Source: Persicaria tinctoria (taxonomy: Eukaryota > Streptophyta > Magnoliopsida > Caryophyllales > Polygonaceae). From it: a DNA stretch of 64,000 nt. Positions 12,421-23,540 of this stretch are shown in pieces. How positions within the stretch are numbered: the stretch's first letter is position 1; every line of letters starts with the position of its first letter. The position numbers and the translations under genes were made by a program. The stretch spans positions 87,812,627 to 87,876,626 of the forward strand of contig JBANSL010000004.1 in assembly GCA_037127255.1 (NCBI GenBank), given 5' to 3'. The notes beneath the pieces are model-generated. The model worked only from the letters and a program-made list of their open reading frames with translations. It was not told the origin of the DNA and made no database searches.

Positions 12421-12421
<1 letters not shown>
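8740..12421 (+). mobile_element. Non-LTR retrotransposon with restriction-like endonuclease, between TAA repeats
   Basis: A GC-rich 5' leader (about 8740-9156) precedes a single long ORF (9157-12384), a short 3' untranslated region and a TAA-repeat tail. There are no LTRs, no poly(A), and no APE-type endonuclease domain upstream of the reverse transcriptase. In early-branching non-LTR clades (R2, R4, CRE, NeSL) the endonuclease is C-terminal and restriction-like, as here. Dong, an R4-clade element, is known to sit in TAA repeats, which fits both flanks. Clade membership is inferred from layout and target, not from a tree. The left boundary could shift by a few bases within the TAA tract. Confidence 0.72.
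9157..12384 (+). CDS. Reverse transcriptase / restriction-like endonuclease polyprotein, intact 1,075 aa
   Basis: It copies element RNA at a nicked target site (target-primed reverse transcription, by analogy with R2). The ATG lies in a strong context (GCCGCCATG) with an in-frame TGA just upstream. The N-terminal 100 residues hold Cys/His clusters (C10, C18, H34; LCGVC, CRH near 82-98), perhaps DNA-binding fingers. The reverse transcriptase shows DGLRAQHLLD near 364, motif A VDFQNAFN with Asp at 492, QQGDPLGPLLF at 544-554 and the active site YLDDG at 577-581. The C-terminal part has a CSAC...GDHAVSC zinc motif (C886, C889, H901, C905), then RKEVDIG near 934, and RPAD with a further Asp 15 residues downstream (D953, D968), as in PD-(D/E)XK-type endonucleases. 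There are no stops or frameshifts. GC-rich codons contrast with the AT-rich flanks, which suggests a recent, possibly competent copy. Confidence 0.82.
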   Translation: MSVPKERFICPFVSLHNCPNGGGRGLVRTAFLRHFKDRYGSVITAVDTCSLLSSSPTVYATVEATFRRLNVWLCGVCCSLHTLRSPCRHPDGVVVSPPDDGDGNALFFIFNIDCPVLPPTMHVLGSVSLNGSAPRLIVARVDSSDSGAIEVDFGWDLSTFDRLLVKGLRTVKSVPPRCRLGFTRALKGVLDRVIAAPDDIDGWVRFLALPICVLRAFVPRSSSDRRSGVRRTRQEESIASDLVGWSTPGGDIGLLRAALRAAPVSFSEGVGDDDEPHTLELNLRQCRKKISDGHFTAAMRVLSSSGVALYSTSTLIALRDKHPDAPLPVLPCGFAPQPSIIARLPIVLDSIRSFPRGTSCGRDGLRAQHLLDCLSGAAVAVSDELLVSITGVVNIFLEGRCPSALGEYVASAPLTPLVKPGGGIRSITVGTIWRRLVSKVGAFLVRPQLSGYFRDLQFGVGVSRGAEAILHALNRLVESRGSEMGLSMLLVDFQNAFNLVDRTTLLLEVRRQCPGLSRWVKFCYSSPVRLYYGEHCLWSCQGVQQGDPLGPLLFALSLHPLLCKIRDSFDLCLQAWYLDDGTIVGDTLVVGRVLDMIMSDGPALGLHLNVDPRGLVSGVFPALIARPVSGVKVLGGPVSTCPAYSVEIVATRVARTVELMGLVAKLEDPQSELLLIRACSGISRLYFTLRTCPPDAVVPAQSTFDSALRVCLERIVAVSGPGFGDWQWRLATLPFQYGGLGVYAVGDIMHYSFLASRLQSSGLQSLLLRFAGLPLGEGPSFDAALCDFNGLSGSDFSRDSSEFAAPKLMKKLVDVYFARIVASSESAFSLTPRQVVLWRSQHGPRSSDWLTVVPIFGLSQTMNGRTYRSVLCYRLGIPLFRAGLPCSACGRVFEDDTFGDHAVSCSSSIGLKHRHNLVRDTLFDICFRVGISSRKEVDIGVVDSLGGPLRPADILLYSWDRGRDVCVDITGSSPLTQTCLASFAPGRCVLDAARRKCTKYRDVCSAAGYGFLPFSFSSFGELDGDAIALLGRIRSFSLALDSSSRLAAHIFTRVCFSIAKGVGAQLVSRLPANFL

Positions 12422-12508
<87 letters not shown>
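12422..12508. repeat. (TAA)n tract, about 29 units
   Basis: Uninterrupted TAA units begin 37 bases after the retrotransposon stop codon. It is either the element's 3' tail or the target repeat. Read in frame it would give only poly-Asn; the ORF at 12397-12603 is not a gene. Confidence 0.92.
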
Positions 12509-12509
<1 letters not shown>

Positions 12510-12858
12510 ATTATGTTATACATACTGTAATCTATACTACTATAAATGTGTGGAGAGAATGTCATCTAGACCGTTCATAGTTAAAATTATCTACGGCTTA
12601 TAATTGTTCTCAGGTTACAAGACACTGTTCAGTCGACTTATTTCTTCCACCTCCTGCTTCCTCCGCTTCGTTGTTCCTATCACCCCCTTTTCTTCCTGCT
12701 GTTGATTCTTGCACCTCTTGCTTCCTCAAGTTCGATGCCTCCTACCTTTCCATTTCCTAATTTCTACACCCCTCTGTCAACGCCCTTCGCATCGTTGTCC
12801 AATCGTCGGGTCTTCTATCGCCGATTCCGCATTACAACCGAGTGCGCGTGACCGGGCC

Positions 12859-13165
12859 TTGATTGCTCCGCCACTGCCCGTCCTCGCCGACTTGAAGGTT
12901 CGTCCACGCTCTCCACCGCCTTTCCTGATTTCCACCCCGTTGGTGAGTTGCTTTCAACTTGGTGAATTCCATTCTTTGGTTGCACATTTAAGGGTTTTAA
13001 ATTTCACTATTTGATTTAATCTTGCTCAGTTCCGCTGTTTGAATTTGGATGGACCGATTTTAGGGTTTTAAATTTCATTATTTCATTCTCAACTTTCCTG
13101 ATTTTAGGGTTTTCGAAACTGGGTCTTGATTGCTCCGCCAATGGCCGTCCTCGCCGACTAGAAGG
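12859..13165 (+). repeat. Repeated captured leader segment (copies 1 and 2)
   Basis: A segment of about 40 bp (CTTGATTGCTCCGCCA, then CGTCCTCGCCGACT, then AGAAGG) occurs at 12859-12899 and 13123-13163 and again at about 16590-16630. The sequence between and after it (CACGCTCTCCACCGCCTTTC, CCCGTTGGTGAGTTG) also recurs near 16637-16682. It looks like the CT-rich 5' untranslated exon and intron start of a captured gene, duplicated inside the Helitron. No protein could be assigned. Confidence 0.65.
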
Positions 13166-14472
13166 TCGGCCTTGAATCTAGATTAAGTCCACCTACTCCA
13201 ATTTTTTTTTTTTTACATATGTACACTTGCAATCAAATTCAGTCTGCATATATTTGCCCCCAAATTTCTTTAAACATTTTATAAATATGGCTGTTGTTTA
13301 ATTTGGAGTCTCGACAGGGGTTGCTTTAATTTGATTCTCAAGTGTTGTGATATTTTTATAAGTTTGTCATTCATCATGCTGACCTTCCTGGTTTTTGGTT
13401 ATAAATGTTGGAGGGAACTTTGTTGAAAGATACTGCTGTCATTTTTTTATTTCTTATCTACAAATGCAAAAATCTGATTTTGGTTCCAATTTTTCATCTC
13501 AATCCTCTTTCTCTGATGCTTTTAGGGAATCATCTTTCTCTGATGCTTTTAGGGTATATTTGTCAAATCTTATTTTGCGTTCAATTCGTCGTTGTGTTAT
13601 TGCTCAATTTCGATAATTTCAGTCATATCGGCTCAGTTCTAATTGCTTGTTGGTTGATATTGGTAGTCGTCTCTTGCGGGTGGTCTCAGATTGGGTACCT
13701 CTTATCGTCTCTGGATCCATCAGCCACCATTGGTTCCCTTTGTGCACCGCCCCTTCCTTGGGCAATTTGATCATTTATTTAATTGAGTGGTTAGGAACCT
13801 TTCATCCAGTTTCTTTGTGATATTTCGACTTTAGATATGTGAGTTGATGATGCACGGTAGATGCTTGATAAAATGTCTAGGAAAGGCTTATCCCAAAATT
13901 TACTGTATGTGCTTCTTTAGACACTTCTACCTTTTCATATTATTTTTCCCCATTTCTTTGTGCCAATTTCTCCATTTCGTTGTTGTGGATGTTCTTCTAC
14001 CAAAGGAGAATGGAATTGTCACCTTCCGTGAATTCCTATTTTTCCTGTTGTTATTCGTGAATGTGAACCGTAGCTTTAGAAATTTTTACTTTGTGATTCA
14101 ATTTGGGCGAATTGGGCAAGGCCGTATGATATCTCTTGTCTTCTTCTGCTACCTTCTTCCTGGGAAGCTATAGATTATTAGGTATTCTTCTTTGCTTGAC
14201 TTTTTGGTAAATATGAACAGATGTGAATATGTGATATTAGATTGGAACCTATAAGCAAGCCATTTGCATTCTTAGCTCCACAATCTGGTGGATAATTTTG
14301 AATTTTTTTAGTAGACCGGCTATTGTGGGTGACATTTGGTTGTTTCCCCATGAAGATTTTGCGCTATCTACATTTCTGCATTATCATGTACTTATCTACA
14401 ATGAGATTCAAGTGCATTGTAGGGCTCGAGTACATCATATAATTCATGAAACCGTTGCTGAAAATTTTTCAG

Positions 14473-14677
14473 GGAAGGGAGATAAGGTTACATCAACCAT
14501 GGAGGAGAGACAATGAGCAATCTTGTTAAAGAGGCCTCGGGAATTGACTTCAGTGAGATCAACACCCTAGAGGATGCTAAAGAAGTCACGTTCAACACTC
14601 TTGGCAACAAACTGGAGGAAAAAAAAGACAATTTAGCAACCAAATCGTTACCATCTATTGTCCATGTCCTTGACAAG
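14473..14677 (+). pseudogene. Captured exon of organellar lysyl-tRNA synthetase
   Basis: An acceptor (TTTTTCAG, ending 14472) and a donor (GACAAG|GTAAAT) frame one exon. It encodes EIRLHQPWRR in one frame and ETMSNLVKEASGIDF...IVHVLDK in another. The family reads PWRRETM without a break, so a small indel near 14510 has shifted the frame; this marks the piece as non-functional. The segment matches my recollection of the bacterial-type plastid/mitochondrial class II LysRS of plants rather than the cytosolic enzyme. The remaining exons of the gene are absent. Confidence 0.62.
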
Positions 14678-16551
14678 GTAAATAGGTTGGTCCTAAAATT
14701 ATTAGTGCATGGGTCCATTCATATATTGAATATGTAACCTGGTAGTCTATTATCAGCTCTGAATGTGTGAGCTGTCATTATGATCTTCATTCAATTTTTT
14801 TCCTCATATATTCATCTTGACCAACTGAAGTCTGAAATTACAATTTTCCCTTATATACAGGAGACCAAGGTATGAACGATACTTTCAGGTAATTTTTTTT
14901 AGTTCTTTCCTTTTGATTTTTCTTCTGAAAGTTATAGAGGTGAAAACCTTAGTTAATTTAGCACAAAGGCCGCCGCATGCATTGAAAGGAATGGCAAATA
15001 TGACATATTAATTGGTAAGATTAGAGGAAAAAAAATGTAGCAAAAATGAAACCTACTAAATATTTGAGGATTTAAAACTAGCGAATTCTATTAAGAATGT
15101 GTAAGAATGTGGAGGCACAGAAGCAACATTAAGCATATCACCCACCATTTATCCTTTTGTGTTGGAAGCAATTTAGCAATACAATAGTTTATTTTTACAG
15201 GAACCTCATTTCCTTTCTGAAAGCTTAGCTAGGCAAAATATTCTCATGTATTATATTGGTTGGATATGTTTGTTTTTGACTTGACCTAACTGAATTTTTA
15301 TTTCTGGATTTAACAGGCAATTCGTGTTTTCGAATCCTGGATTTTGCAGGTAATCCATGTTTGCCAACCTAATCCATCCTCATACTTGTTCTGTTCGGTT
15401 TTGATATAAAATCTTAGGATTAATTTATAATTTCCTATGATTCTGAATATTACACTAGTTGTTCATCTATTTTAGTTGTTTTCAAACCGGTAACATATGC
15501 TTGTAATGTTAGCTTTCTCTATAACTATAATTGGTATTTTCATGTAGCATATGCTGGAAACCATTCTCCTATAAAAACATCCATCTTTCTGTCTACTGTA
15601 GCATGTATCCAAAATATTGCCGATGCTATTTATTTATTTATTTTAAATCATTTTTTGCCTTACTTTTTGTCAATACATTTCAAATTTCCATTCCCATAAA
15701 GATGTATTTTCTCTTTAAATACGTGTTACTGTATTTTTAGAACATTGCACCATCTCAAGGTTGTTGGCCATGGTTAGCATTATCAAACTATAAATATTTA
15801 TTTCACCTAAATGTTTTACGATGTCACCTTAATGAATTTTCCATGAATTAGTATAACTATTCGCTTTAGTGAATGTTCATTTAAACAAATGAAGCAAATG
15901 AGTAGAGTAATTTTTTAAAACTATTTTGGCTTCTTTGCAGAGCTAGACTACCCTCCATTCCTCCAACCTAAGCTACATAAAACTCAAAGTCAATCTAAAA
16001 CCTTGCTATACAATTTCTTGACTCAAATTTGATGATTTACTCCCTTAAAAGCATTATCCTACCACACTGTAATGATTCTTAAATGCAAACCTGAATATTA
16101 TATCTTTAAGTCTTTTGTCTGGGTGGCCTTGCTCCAAGCCTGTGAGAATTATCTCTTTTGCAATTTGTTGTCAAACATTAATGAAAATGAAGCATTAAAT
16201 TGCTTGCTCCATTTTATGTGACATCAGTATGGTAAGTTGGTAAGCAAGAAGTTGGAGCCTTCCATTACACTTGATTCTTTAAAAAAACAAAATGTTACTC
16301 ATGTGTTGCTATCATGGAGGTTATCGGTTGAGGCCAGTTAAATTCCAGTTAATTCATCCTGGCATAAATTTAGCAAGAACTATTTCAATAAGAGAAACAT
16401 TGGGTTTAACGATCATATGGGGCTTTTAGGATCTTTTTTTAGGTTTGTTGTTTTGCGGTGCATCATCCTTCGATGCTAGGTCTTTTACAAGCCTGCGGAG
16501 GTTTGGCGATTTTGCTGATATCACTTATGCTTAATCCCTCCCCTTATTTAG

Positions 16552-16720
16552 CTTCAACTTTCCTGATTTTAGGGTTTTCGAAACTGGGTCTTGATTGCTC
16601 TGCCATTGGCCGTCCTCGCCCACTAGAAGGTATGTCCACGCTCTCCACCGCCTTTCCCGATTTCCAACCCGTTGGTGAGTTGTTTTCAACTTGCTGAATT
16701 CCGTTCTTGATTTTAGGGTT
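16552..16720 (+). repeat. Third copy of the captured leader segment
   Basis: It carries CTTTCCTGATTTTAGGGTTT, then the TTGATTGCTCTGCCA...AGAAGG block, then CACGCTCTCCACCGCCTTTC and CCCGTTGGTGAGTTG, matching two pieces of 12859-13165 with about 90% identity by eye. The order of the pieces differs from the upstream copies, so the duplication involved rearrangement. Confidence 0.6.
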
Positions 16721-17961
16721 TTAAATTTCATTATTTCATTCTCAATTTGCTTTCCCTTTTTTGAGTTATCTGTTGTTTTTATTTTTTGGTTTCCCGAAAG
16801 TTGCTTTACCTTTTTGTTTATTCCAGGTGTAGAGCTTCTTAAATTGCAGTGTAATTTCTGCTCTGTCATTTGATTTTGGTATAGTTGTTTGCTGATTTGG
16901 TTGGTTTTTTTTTCTTCCAAGTCTTCAGATTGCGGTCGATCCCTCTTGTTAATCTTTACACAAAACATATCCAATATGTTACTGAAATATTTACCATTGA
17001 TAATCAACTAGAAAGTTTACGTGCCTTATTTGGGAAAGAAGGAATGTATTACATTCATTATGTCTGACCTATATGTGCTTATAGTAAATGCAAGCTTATG
17101 ATGACGATTTAATGAGAGCTTATACTCAAAAAATTAATTTCCCGATTGTTTATTGATTTAGTTCAATTTATTGGATTTTGCAATGTCCTTTAATTCCTAT
17201 TTATGCCCACTTTTTTTGTTGTTATTATTGTGTGGTCTTGCCTCAATCACCATATTATTCGACCCTTCGTACTCCTTGAATTCCTGGTTGTTATTTCCCT
17301 ATTTGGGTGCATGTTGTCAATAATCTCTCCTTTTTAGTTGATTTATCTTTGTTTTCTTTGCCATAACTTTATTCCTTTTTTTTAGTCTGCTTTTGGTAGT
17401 TGTTAAGACTCTTCTTTTGGATTTTAGATTTTTGTAGGTGATTTGTTTTCCCAGTTTTGTTGTGTTCTTATGCGCCATCCTTTTTTTTTCCTTTTCTTAA
17501 TTTTATTTGTGAGACTTCTGAATAAGATATGACTTAAAACTTATTCTTTCGATCTAGGTATCTTGGTGTTAGTTACTGTATGTGCACTTAATAATGGCAG
17601 AACTACCCGTATCACTTAGTAAGCAGCCAACTCAAACCTAACAAAACCAATTCAATTCATTTATCCAAATAAATTTTACTAATCGTCAAACATTCAATTC
17701 AATTAAATCAATACATTTTTTTTTTTTTCCTGGGCATACTTCATTGTATTATCTTTCATATTATTTGATTTCATGTTTTTCGCAATTTGACGGAAATTCT
17801 TAGTCACACTCGTAATCCCTATATATATCTCTTACCATGCTCTTCTTCTTCCAAATCACATTCCTATATATCACAGGTAATTTATGATTCACTTGACTAC
17901 TTTGGTTTACTCTTTCTTCTGCCTACTTTGCTTTATTTTAGGCTTTACAATCTCCAGCTTT

Positions 17962-18092
17962 GAAGAACATCTTCTCCTTCACTTGACTGAGATGGATCTC
18001 TGGTCTCCAGCTTTGAAGAACAGGATCGTATACGAGGAGGGATCTGTTCACCAAATACCCAAACTTCCTGTAGATCTTAAAATAGTCTACAA
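17962..18092 (+). pseudogene. Captured exon of ribonucleoside-diphosphate reductase large subunit
   Basis: The plus strand encodes EEHLLLHLTEMDLWSPALKN followed by RIVYEEGSVHQIPKLPVDLK and ends at a donor (TACAA|GTATGG). This matches the R1 segment in which plants read HLLHDLTEMGLWSPALKN, near the C-terminal end of the enzyme that makes deoxynucleotides. Only this exon was found. TCTCCAGCTTTGAAGAAC occurs twice (17951-17968 and 18003-18020) through chance coding repetition or a small duplication. Neighbouring fragments come from unrelated genes, so this is Helitron cargo and not a gene. Confidence 0.7.
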
Positions 18093-18596
18093 GTATGGCT
18101 CTCTAAATCTGGTTCTTTTTCTTCCTTTTGGGATTCCTTTTGATGTTGATTTCGATTTTGTTGCAGCTACCTACTGACTTGGATTTGGTTTTTGTTTGGT
18201 ATTGTACCAACTTCATTGCTTCAAACCTCTAAATTCAATCCTACCTCTTAATGTGATTTGTGAGGTTTACCTTGTGATTTTGTAATTGCAGGTCCTCTTT
18301 TGCCTGGACATATGTTTTCCAATGTTTGGTTTAAAGCCCGATGTTACATGCTTAAGTTTTCCTCCTTTTCCTTGTTTCTTTTTTGTTTGTTTGTTTTTTG
18401 GTTCTTCTCTTTTTCAATTCTTAGAATCTGAAGTCATTGATTGTGCTTGTCCAGTCATAAAACTACTATTTAGGTATTATAGGCTTTCCCTTGTTAATTA
18501 TTTGAAAATCTAATTGCACAACATATCTTCATTTGATTCTGCAACATTTAAACCAGCCTATATGGTTTTACTCCATATTAATTATAATAATGGCAG

Positions 18597-20152
18597 AGGC
18601 TATTGGGGAAGAAAGTTATATTTATAACCGGTACGGATGAGCATGAGAAGATTGCCACTGCAGCAGCTGCGAGAGGATCCAGTCCAAGCGAGCACTGCAA
18701 TGTTGTTTCTCAATCTTACAAGAATTTGTGGAAATAGGTAGTTTGAGCAAATTTTGTTCAATTGGAACCATCTTTAAGGGTCTTTGGGATATATAGTTAG
18801 CATGCATCTTTGGCATCATTGCTCCCATTTACCAATTGTTATTTCCTGATTACAGTTGAATATGTCACATGACAAGTTCATCCGCACAACAGGTGCCAAA
18901 CATGAAGCAGTTGTAAAGGAATTTTACTCCATGGTTCTTGCCAAGGGTGACATATATCGTGCTGACTACGAGGGGCTTTATCGTGTCAACTGTGAGGAAT
19001 ATAAGGTTTGTATGAGTGAATCAGGGATTAATATATACGGAGTATTTTTAATAGCCTATCTATACATTGGGTTATTATGTAGTAAAACTTATCTGTTTGT
19101 TTTAAAAATGATGATTTAAAAACAATTAGCTATGTTCTCTTTATGAAATATACTCATTTGATCCTTCTGTACCATGTTGGGTTCAGTTCAGTTCCTACCT
19201 TGTTGTGTATTGAGATTATCTCTGTATATTTGACTGGTCCGCCTGTTTGTTTGGTTTTCACTTTTTTGGTTTGTGCCTGTATTCTTATAAATTTTTATTA
19301 TTATTAATTTTTAATCGTTTTCCTTCGAGTTCCTTATTTACACTTTCGGGAAGGGATACTATGAACTTGTATTTTATCCATGTCTACAGGATGAAAAGGA
19401 GTTGCTTGATGGTAGTTGTTGCCCTGTGCACCTTAAGCCATGTGTTCAACGGAAAGAAGATAATTATTTCTTTGCCTTGTCAAAGTACCAGAGGGAGTTA
19501 GAAGACATACTGACTCAAAATTCTGACTTTGTACAACCTTCATACCGATTACATGAGGTGCCTTGTTGTCTATCTCTCCTCTACATTTTTGTCTAGAAGT
19601 GCTAAGGCAGCACAAGAACACGATCTTAGGGAAACACCAATCTAATCCATTAAGCCTCCAGATGAGGATAACCCTCAAGCAGGTCCACAGATGAGTATGC
19701 ACTCAAATTGGGCATGAAGGAAAGTCCTTACAATAATATTTCTGAATCCCTAACTCCTTAGGGTTAATCCCTTAGGGTTAATCCGATTCCAATAATATTT
19801 ATTGCCGGTTCCACTATGCGGGATTCTTCCTCCTACCATAAGTGCATAGTGGCAATGACGTGTCAAAGCATGTTACTAACTTATACAGCTTTACCCTTTT
19901 CCATACCAGCATGTGATCCCTTTCTTCTAGAATAGTTTAGCTAGATTAGCTGCATTCCCTGTATTTTTCTATGGTACATATTGTTAAATAACACACCATC
20001 TTTTGTCTTGGTTTTCAAATTCACAGGTGCAAAGTTGGATAAATAGTGGCCTGAGAGATTTCTCACTTTCCAGAGCATTAGTTGATTGGGATATACCAGT
20101 TCCCAATGATGAGAAACAAACAATTTATGTATGGTTTGATGCTTTATTGGGG
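18597..20152 (+). pseudogene. Captured exons of organellar methionyl-tRNA synthetase
   Basis: Four exons with intact splice sites are recognisable: 18597-18737 (RLLGKKVIFITGTDEH...), 18856-19005 (DKFIRTTGAKHEAVVKEFY... to VNCEEYK), 19390-19557 (DEKELLDGSCCPVHLKPC... to QPSYRLHE) and 20027-20152 (SWINSGLRDFSLSRALVDW to YVWFDALLG). They cover the Rossmann-fold catalytic domain and its zinc insert, as in the plastid/mitochondrial enzyme (OVA1 type). The signature TDEHGEK lacks its Gly here, and the first exon ends in an in-frame TAG where the family has Gln. The N-terminal exon and everything after the ALLG exon, including the KMSKS loop, are missing. It is non-functional cargo. Confidence 0.8.
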
Positions 20153-20204
20153 TAATTTTCTTTCTAAGAATTCTTAACTAAATCTTTTTGTGTTTGTTTG
20201 ACAG

Positions 20205-20270
20205 AATAGAACCGTTTATGCTTGGCCAGATGCCCTAAATATTTATTATCAATGGATAAGAGAACTGGAG
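20205..20270 (+). pseudogene. Unassigned captured exon
   Basis: A 66-bp open segment between TTTGACAG and GGAG|GTATGT encodes 22 residues beginning [17 protein letters not shown]. The sites and open frame look like a real exon. It does not match the part of MetRS that should follow the preceding exon, and I do not recognise the source gene. Confidence 0.4.
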
Positions 20271-21799
20271 GTATGTGCTTGTCAATCTCATCCAGGCACA
20301 TGTCAATAACTGGGATTGATGATAGAAGATATTGGAATCGGATTCCTACCGATGAATCTAGGTAATGGTTTCATCCTCTCTGGATTCAGTTCAAACTATA
20401 TTCTTTCATCAGAGATTCAAGTCAGCACAATAACATGTCATGATTTGTTCTTGGTATATGTTTTTATCCCGATTTGGGGTTGAGATTTAATTGGATTTGA
20501 TTTCTACTGATTTTTTTGTGGGTTTCTATTGAGAGTGAGAATTTGTGGGTTTTTTATTTAAGATGAATGGTATGTTGAGGTGATTTTCCACCTTTGTGAG
20601 CTCTAAGGTTAGGATGCTTTAAGCTTTAGGGTTTTGATTTAGGGTTATTTGGGTTTCGATCTAGGTATTTGGACTAGGATCTAGGCTTGAGTTTGTGCAT
20701 TTAGGCTGCAAATTAGGTTTCCCTGAACTTTATTCCAAAAATTTCTTGTCCGGGGAAATTCCTGATTTTAGAGCTTTAAAAGTGCTTTTGGGAACGAGTC
20801 TAATTTAACCAGTGTGTTTAAGGAGTGCTATTTGGCAGCTAATTCGATGTTGGAAATTATAATCTTGTTACTTGTTAGCATTATATCACTGAGCCAAATT
20901 AGGATTATAAAAGTTTAATAATGGTTCTTATATGTATTAATTTATACATCACTAGCTGGTTTCAACGGCCTTTATTCATTTCAACGGCCTTTATTCATAT
21001 GATATGGCACAATTATTAAACAAATTCAACGGCCTTTATTCATTTCAAGAATGTGGTTTAGCAATTTCGAAAATCTTGTTTGTATGCTGTAGTTTTGTTT
21101 GCGTGTGATTTAATGGAAGAGGACTTCAAGTTGTGATTTATTTTAAGAGACGGAATGACAGATGCATAATGAGTTAAGGAAAAGCTTGACAGAATCCATT
21201 TCATGGCACAGTTGGTTGTTTTTATTCATTTGATCATCTATTTGATTTTTGAGCCTATCTTATGCAAATATCTCTATGAGAACTCCTGGATAAATCAAAT
21301 TTATGGGACTTAAATAAATGTGGATTTTTTAAATTGACATTTCTCTGATGTATGATTTCATCTTGCTGATGTAAACTTCATTGACATTAATATAACTATA
21401 CAAGTGAATTGAATTTGCAGCTTGTATTATGAAAACGTCTTGAGTGGGAACTCCAAAGTTGGATTTGTTGGTAGACCTTGTCACAAGAAGTGACCTCTTG
21501 TGGTTGCCTTGTGACTACCTTAGCTACGTTGGCAGCATCGCAACTAGCTCTTGCTGCTCTTATATCAAGGTACTGCCTTCTTTTTAGGGTTAAATGGATT
21601 AGCAATCATAAAATTTGTTTTATCATTGAAGAAAATGAGGGAAAAAATTGTTCCAATCCACACCATTTATAGAATTTTTGTTTTTCAAGATTTACTTCCA
21701 AATCTTTTTGATCTGCCTTCTTCCAGTTCACCATTGATCTATTCATAGGAATCCTCTCTCTAAAACAACTTCATCTCAATGTTGATTGCATGTAAATGT

Positions 21800-22485
21800 T
21801 GTTGCTTTAAAGATCTAACTCCGACTTCAGCTGCTGCAGATATTCATCTTTGTGAATGAAATTCTCTCTAAAGTCCTCATCCTTTTCAAGCCATGCTTGT
21901 GATAGTTTGACTCTGACTTCAACTGCCCATAGGATTCCTCATTCTGAGAAAGCTTCTCCCCAAAACTTGGCCTTTTAAAAGCTACTGCTTAAAGATTCTA
22001 AATAGGATTCTCCTCAAATCTCTTGGCTTCGTCAAGCTCATGCTTAAGACAGTCTCAACCTGACTTCACCTAATCACAAGATTCCTCTCTTAAAGACAGT
22101 TTCTGACTTTCTCCTTGCTTTTGGCCTTTTCTAGCCCTTCCTTAAGAGCCTCTAACTCCAACTTTAGCTGTTTCAAGGACTCCTCTTTCTATTATAGATT
22201 CTCCTCTAGGCCCTTTTGCATTCTGAACCTCTTGTTTGATACATTCAAACTCCATTGTCAGCTGTTTGCAGGATCCCTGTTTCTAAGACAGAATTTTGTT
22301 CAAACCCTTGGCTCTTTCAACCCCTTCCCTGACAGAAGTCGACTCCAACTACAAAAGTACACTCTTTTCCTCTTTTTGAGCCAGATTCTTCTCAAAAACC
22401 TTTGCTACTCCAACCTTTTGTTTCAGAGAATCAACTCTACCTTTAGTTCCATCACATTCGCACTTTCAGTAGCTTCTGTCTAGAT
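21800..22485 (-). pseudogene. Captured fragment of a long coiled-coil protein (WEB-like)
   Basis: Read on the minus strand, the segment gives repeated heptad-rich stretches such as VMELKVE, KVFEKNLAQKEEKSVLL, ESTSVREGVERAKGLNK, EESLKQLKLELEALKEGLEK and AKSKEK, separated by occasional stops and frameshifts. The EESxxQLxxELExxKxxLEKAK pattern resembles plant WEB-family and similar chloroplast-movement coiled-coil proteins. It runs opposite to the other cargo. Exact family membership is uncertain. Confidence 0.5.
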
Positions 22486-22984
22486 CGTTAAGTCAAGCAA
22501 ACTCTTCTACTGGACCATATTTTTATATACATGCTTGGGATGATAACTATGTATTTATGGAGTGAGTATTGGATTTCTTTGACTATTTTTCTTTGTGATT
22601 CTTCCTCCAAAATTCTTGCCAAAAATGTTTCTTTAAAGTTCCAGTGTAAAGTTTGTACCTATTGCCAAAACTCATGTTTAACTTTTGCTTCTAATATTTG
22701 AGGATTGGCAAACACTTTATAATGAACTAGAAGTTGTTGAACTTAATTTCGGCTTGTTATTAATCCATAAATACCAATCGAAAATAAATAGGCACTCAAA
22801 TCAAGTACATGTTTGAACATCATTGAACAACTCCTTGTCAATCTTTATTTATTTCATTTCAATATGTTGTCAATATAGAGTTTGACAAGGTGCAAGCATT
22901 GCACCCTCCATTTATTTCATTTCAATATGTTTTTGCTGCAATCTTTCAATGAATCTAACTTTTGTGTATGTTTCCTTAGCTGTT

Positions 22985-23395
22985 CATATTACGGGCAACT
23001 TCAGAGCTGCATGCCATGTCTGTTAATCAACGCAGCCTTCAGAACATGGGTTTATTGAAGTCCCAGCTTCACTGTACGATGCTCTCAAGCAAAGCCTAAA
23101 CACACCATGATGCCAACTAGAAGGGTAATTGGATGAGACGCCCAACTCAGACAATGAGGTGGCTGGGGCTGCTTGGCTTGCAAAGCTACTCATAGAGCTA
23201 TCCATTTATCTGAACCAGAAGCATTGTGGAACATGGGCGTAAGGAGGCCTGTAAGAACATCTAAAGTTCATTGATTTTCTTTCTTCTAATGATGAGACTA
23301 GCACTAGCATGGTATGAAAGTGAATCTGAGGATTTCCGCCTCGAAGAAGTACCTGATGCTTCTACTTATGTCGACAGTGCAACCTAAAAGGGAAG
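22985..23395 (+). pseudogene. Unassigned captured coding-like sequence
   Basis: One frame reads GFIEVPASLYDALKQSLNTP, then stops, then NEVAGAAWLAKLLIELSIYL. Another reads WYESESEDFRLEEVPDAS. The composition is coding-like but interrupted. It may come from the gene that supplied the neighbouring cargo or from another; I do not recognise it. Confidence 0.35.
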
Positions 23396-23540
23396 GTTGT
23401 TTGGCTTGGCATTTTTTTCTTCATAGACGCACTATCCGTCGTTGGTGTAAATAGCTCCCGCGAGACAAATGGTGCATGTTTGAAGAGTATACATGGATTA
23501 GGTTTGTACTTACTTCTTTTTGGCTTGGAATAACTTGTGT

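Noticed and set aside
12397..12603. Poly-Asn protein
   Set aside because: Translation of the TAA microsatellite.
17884..18177. A 97-aa protein including the RNR1 motif
   Set aside because: Only the middle part is exon; the ends are translated intron, and the exon is isolated from the rest of RNR1.
18597..20152. A functional methionyl-tRNA synthetase gene
   Set aside because: The N-terminus, KMSKS region and C-terminal exons are absent, a signature Gly is lost, and an exon ends in a stop.
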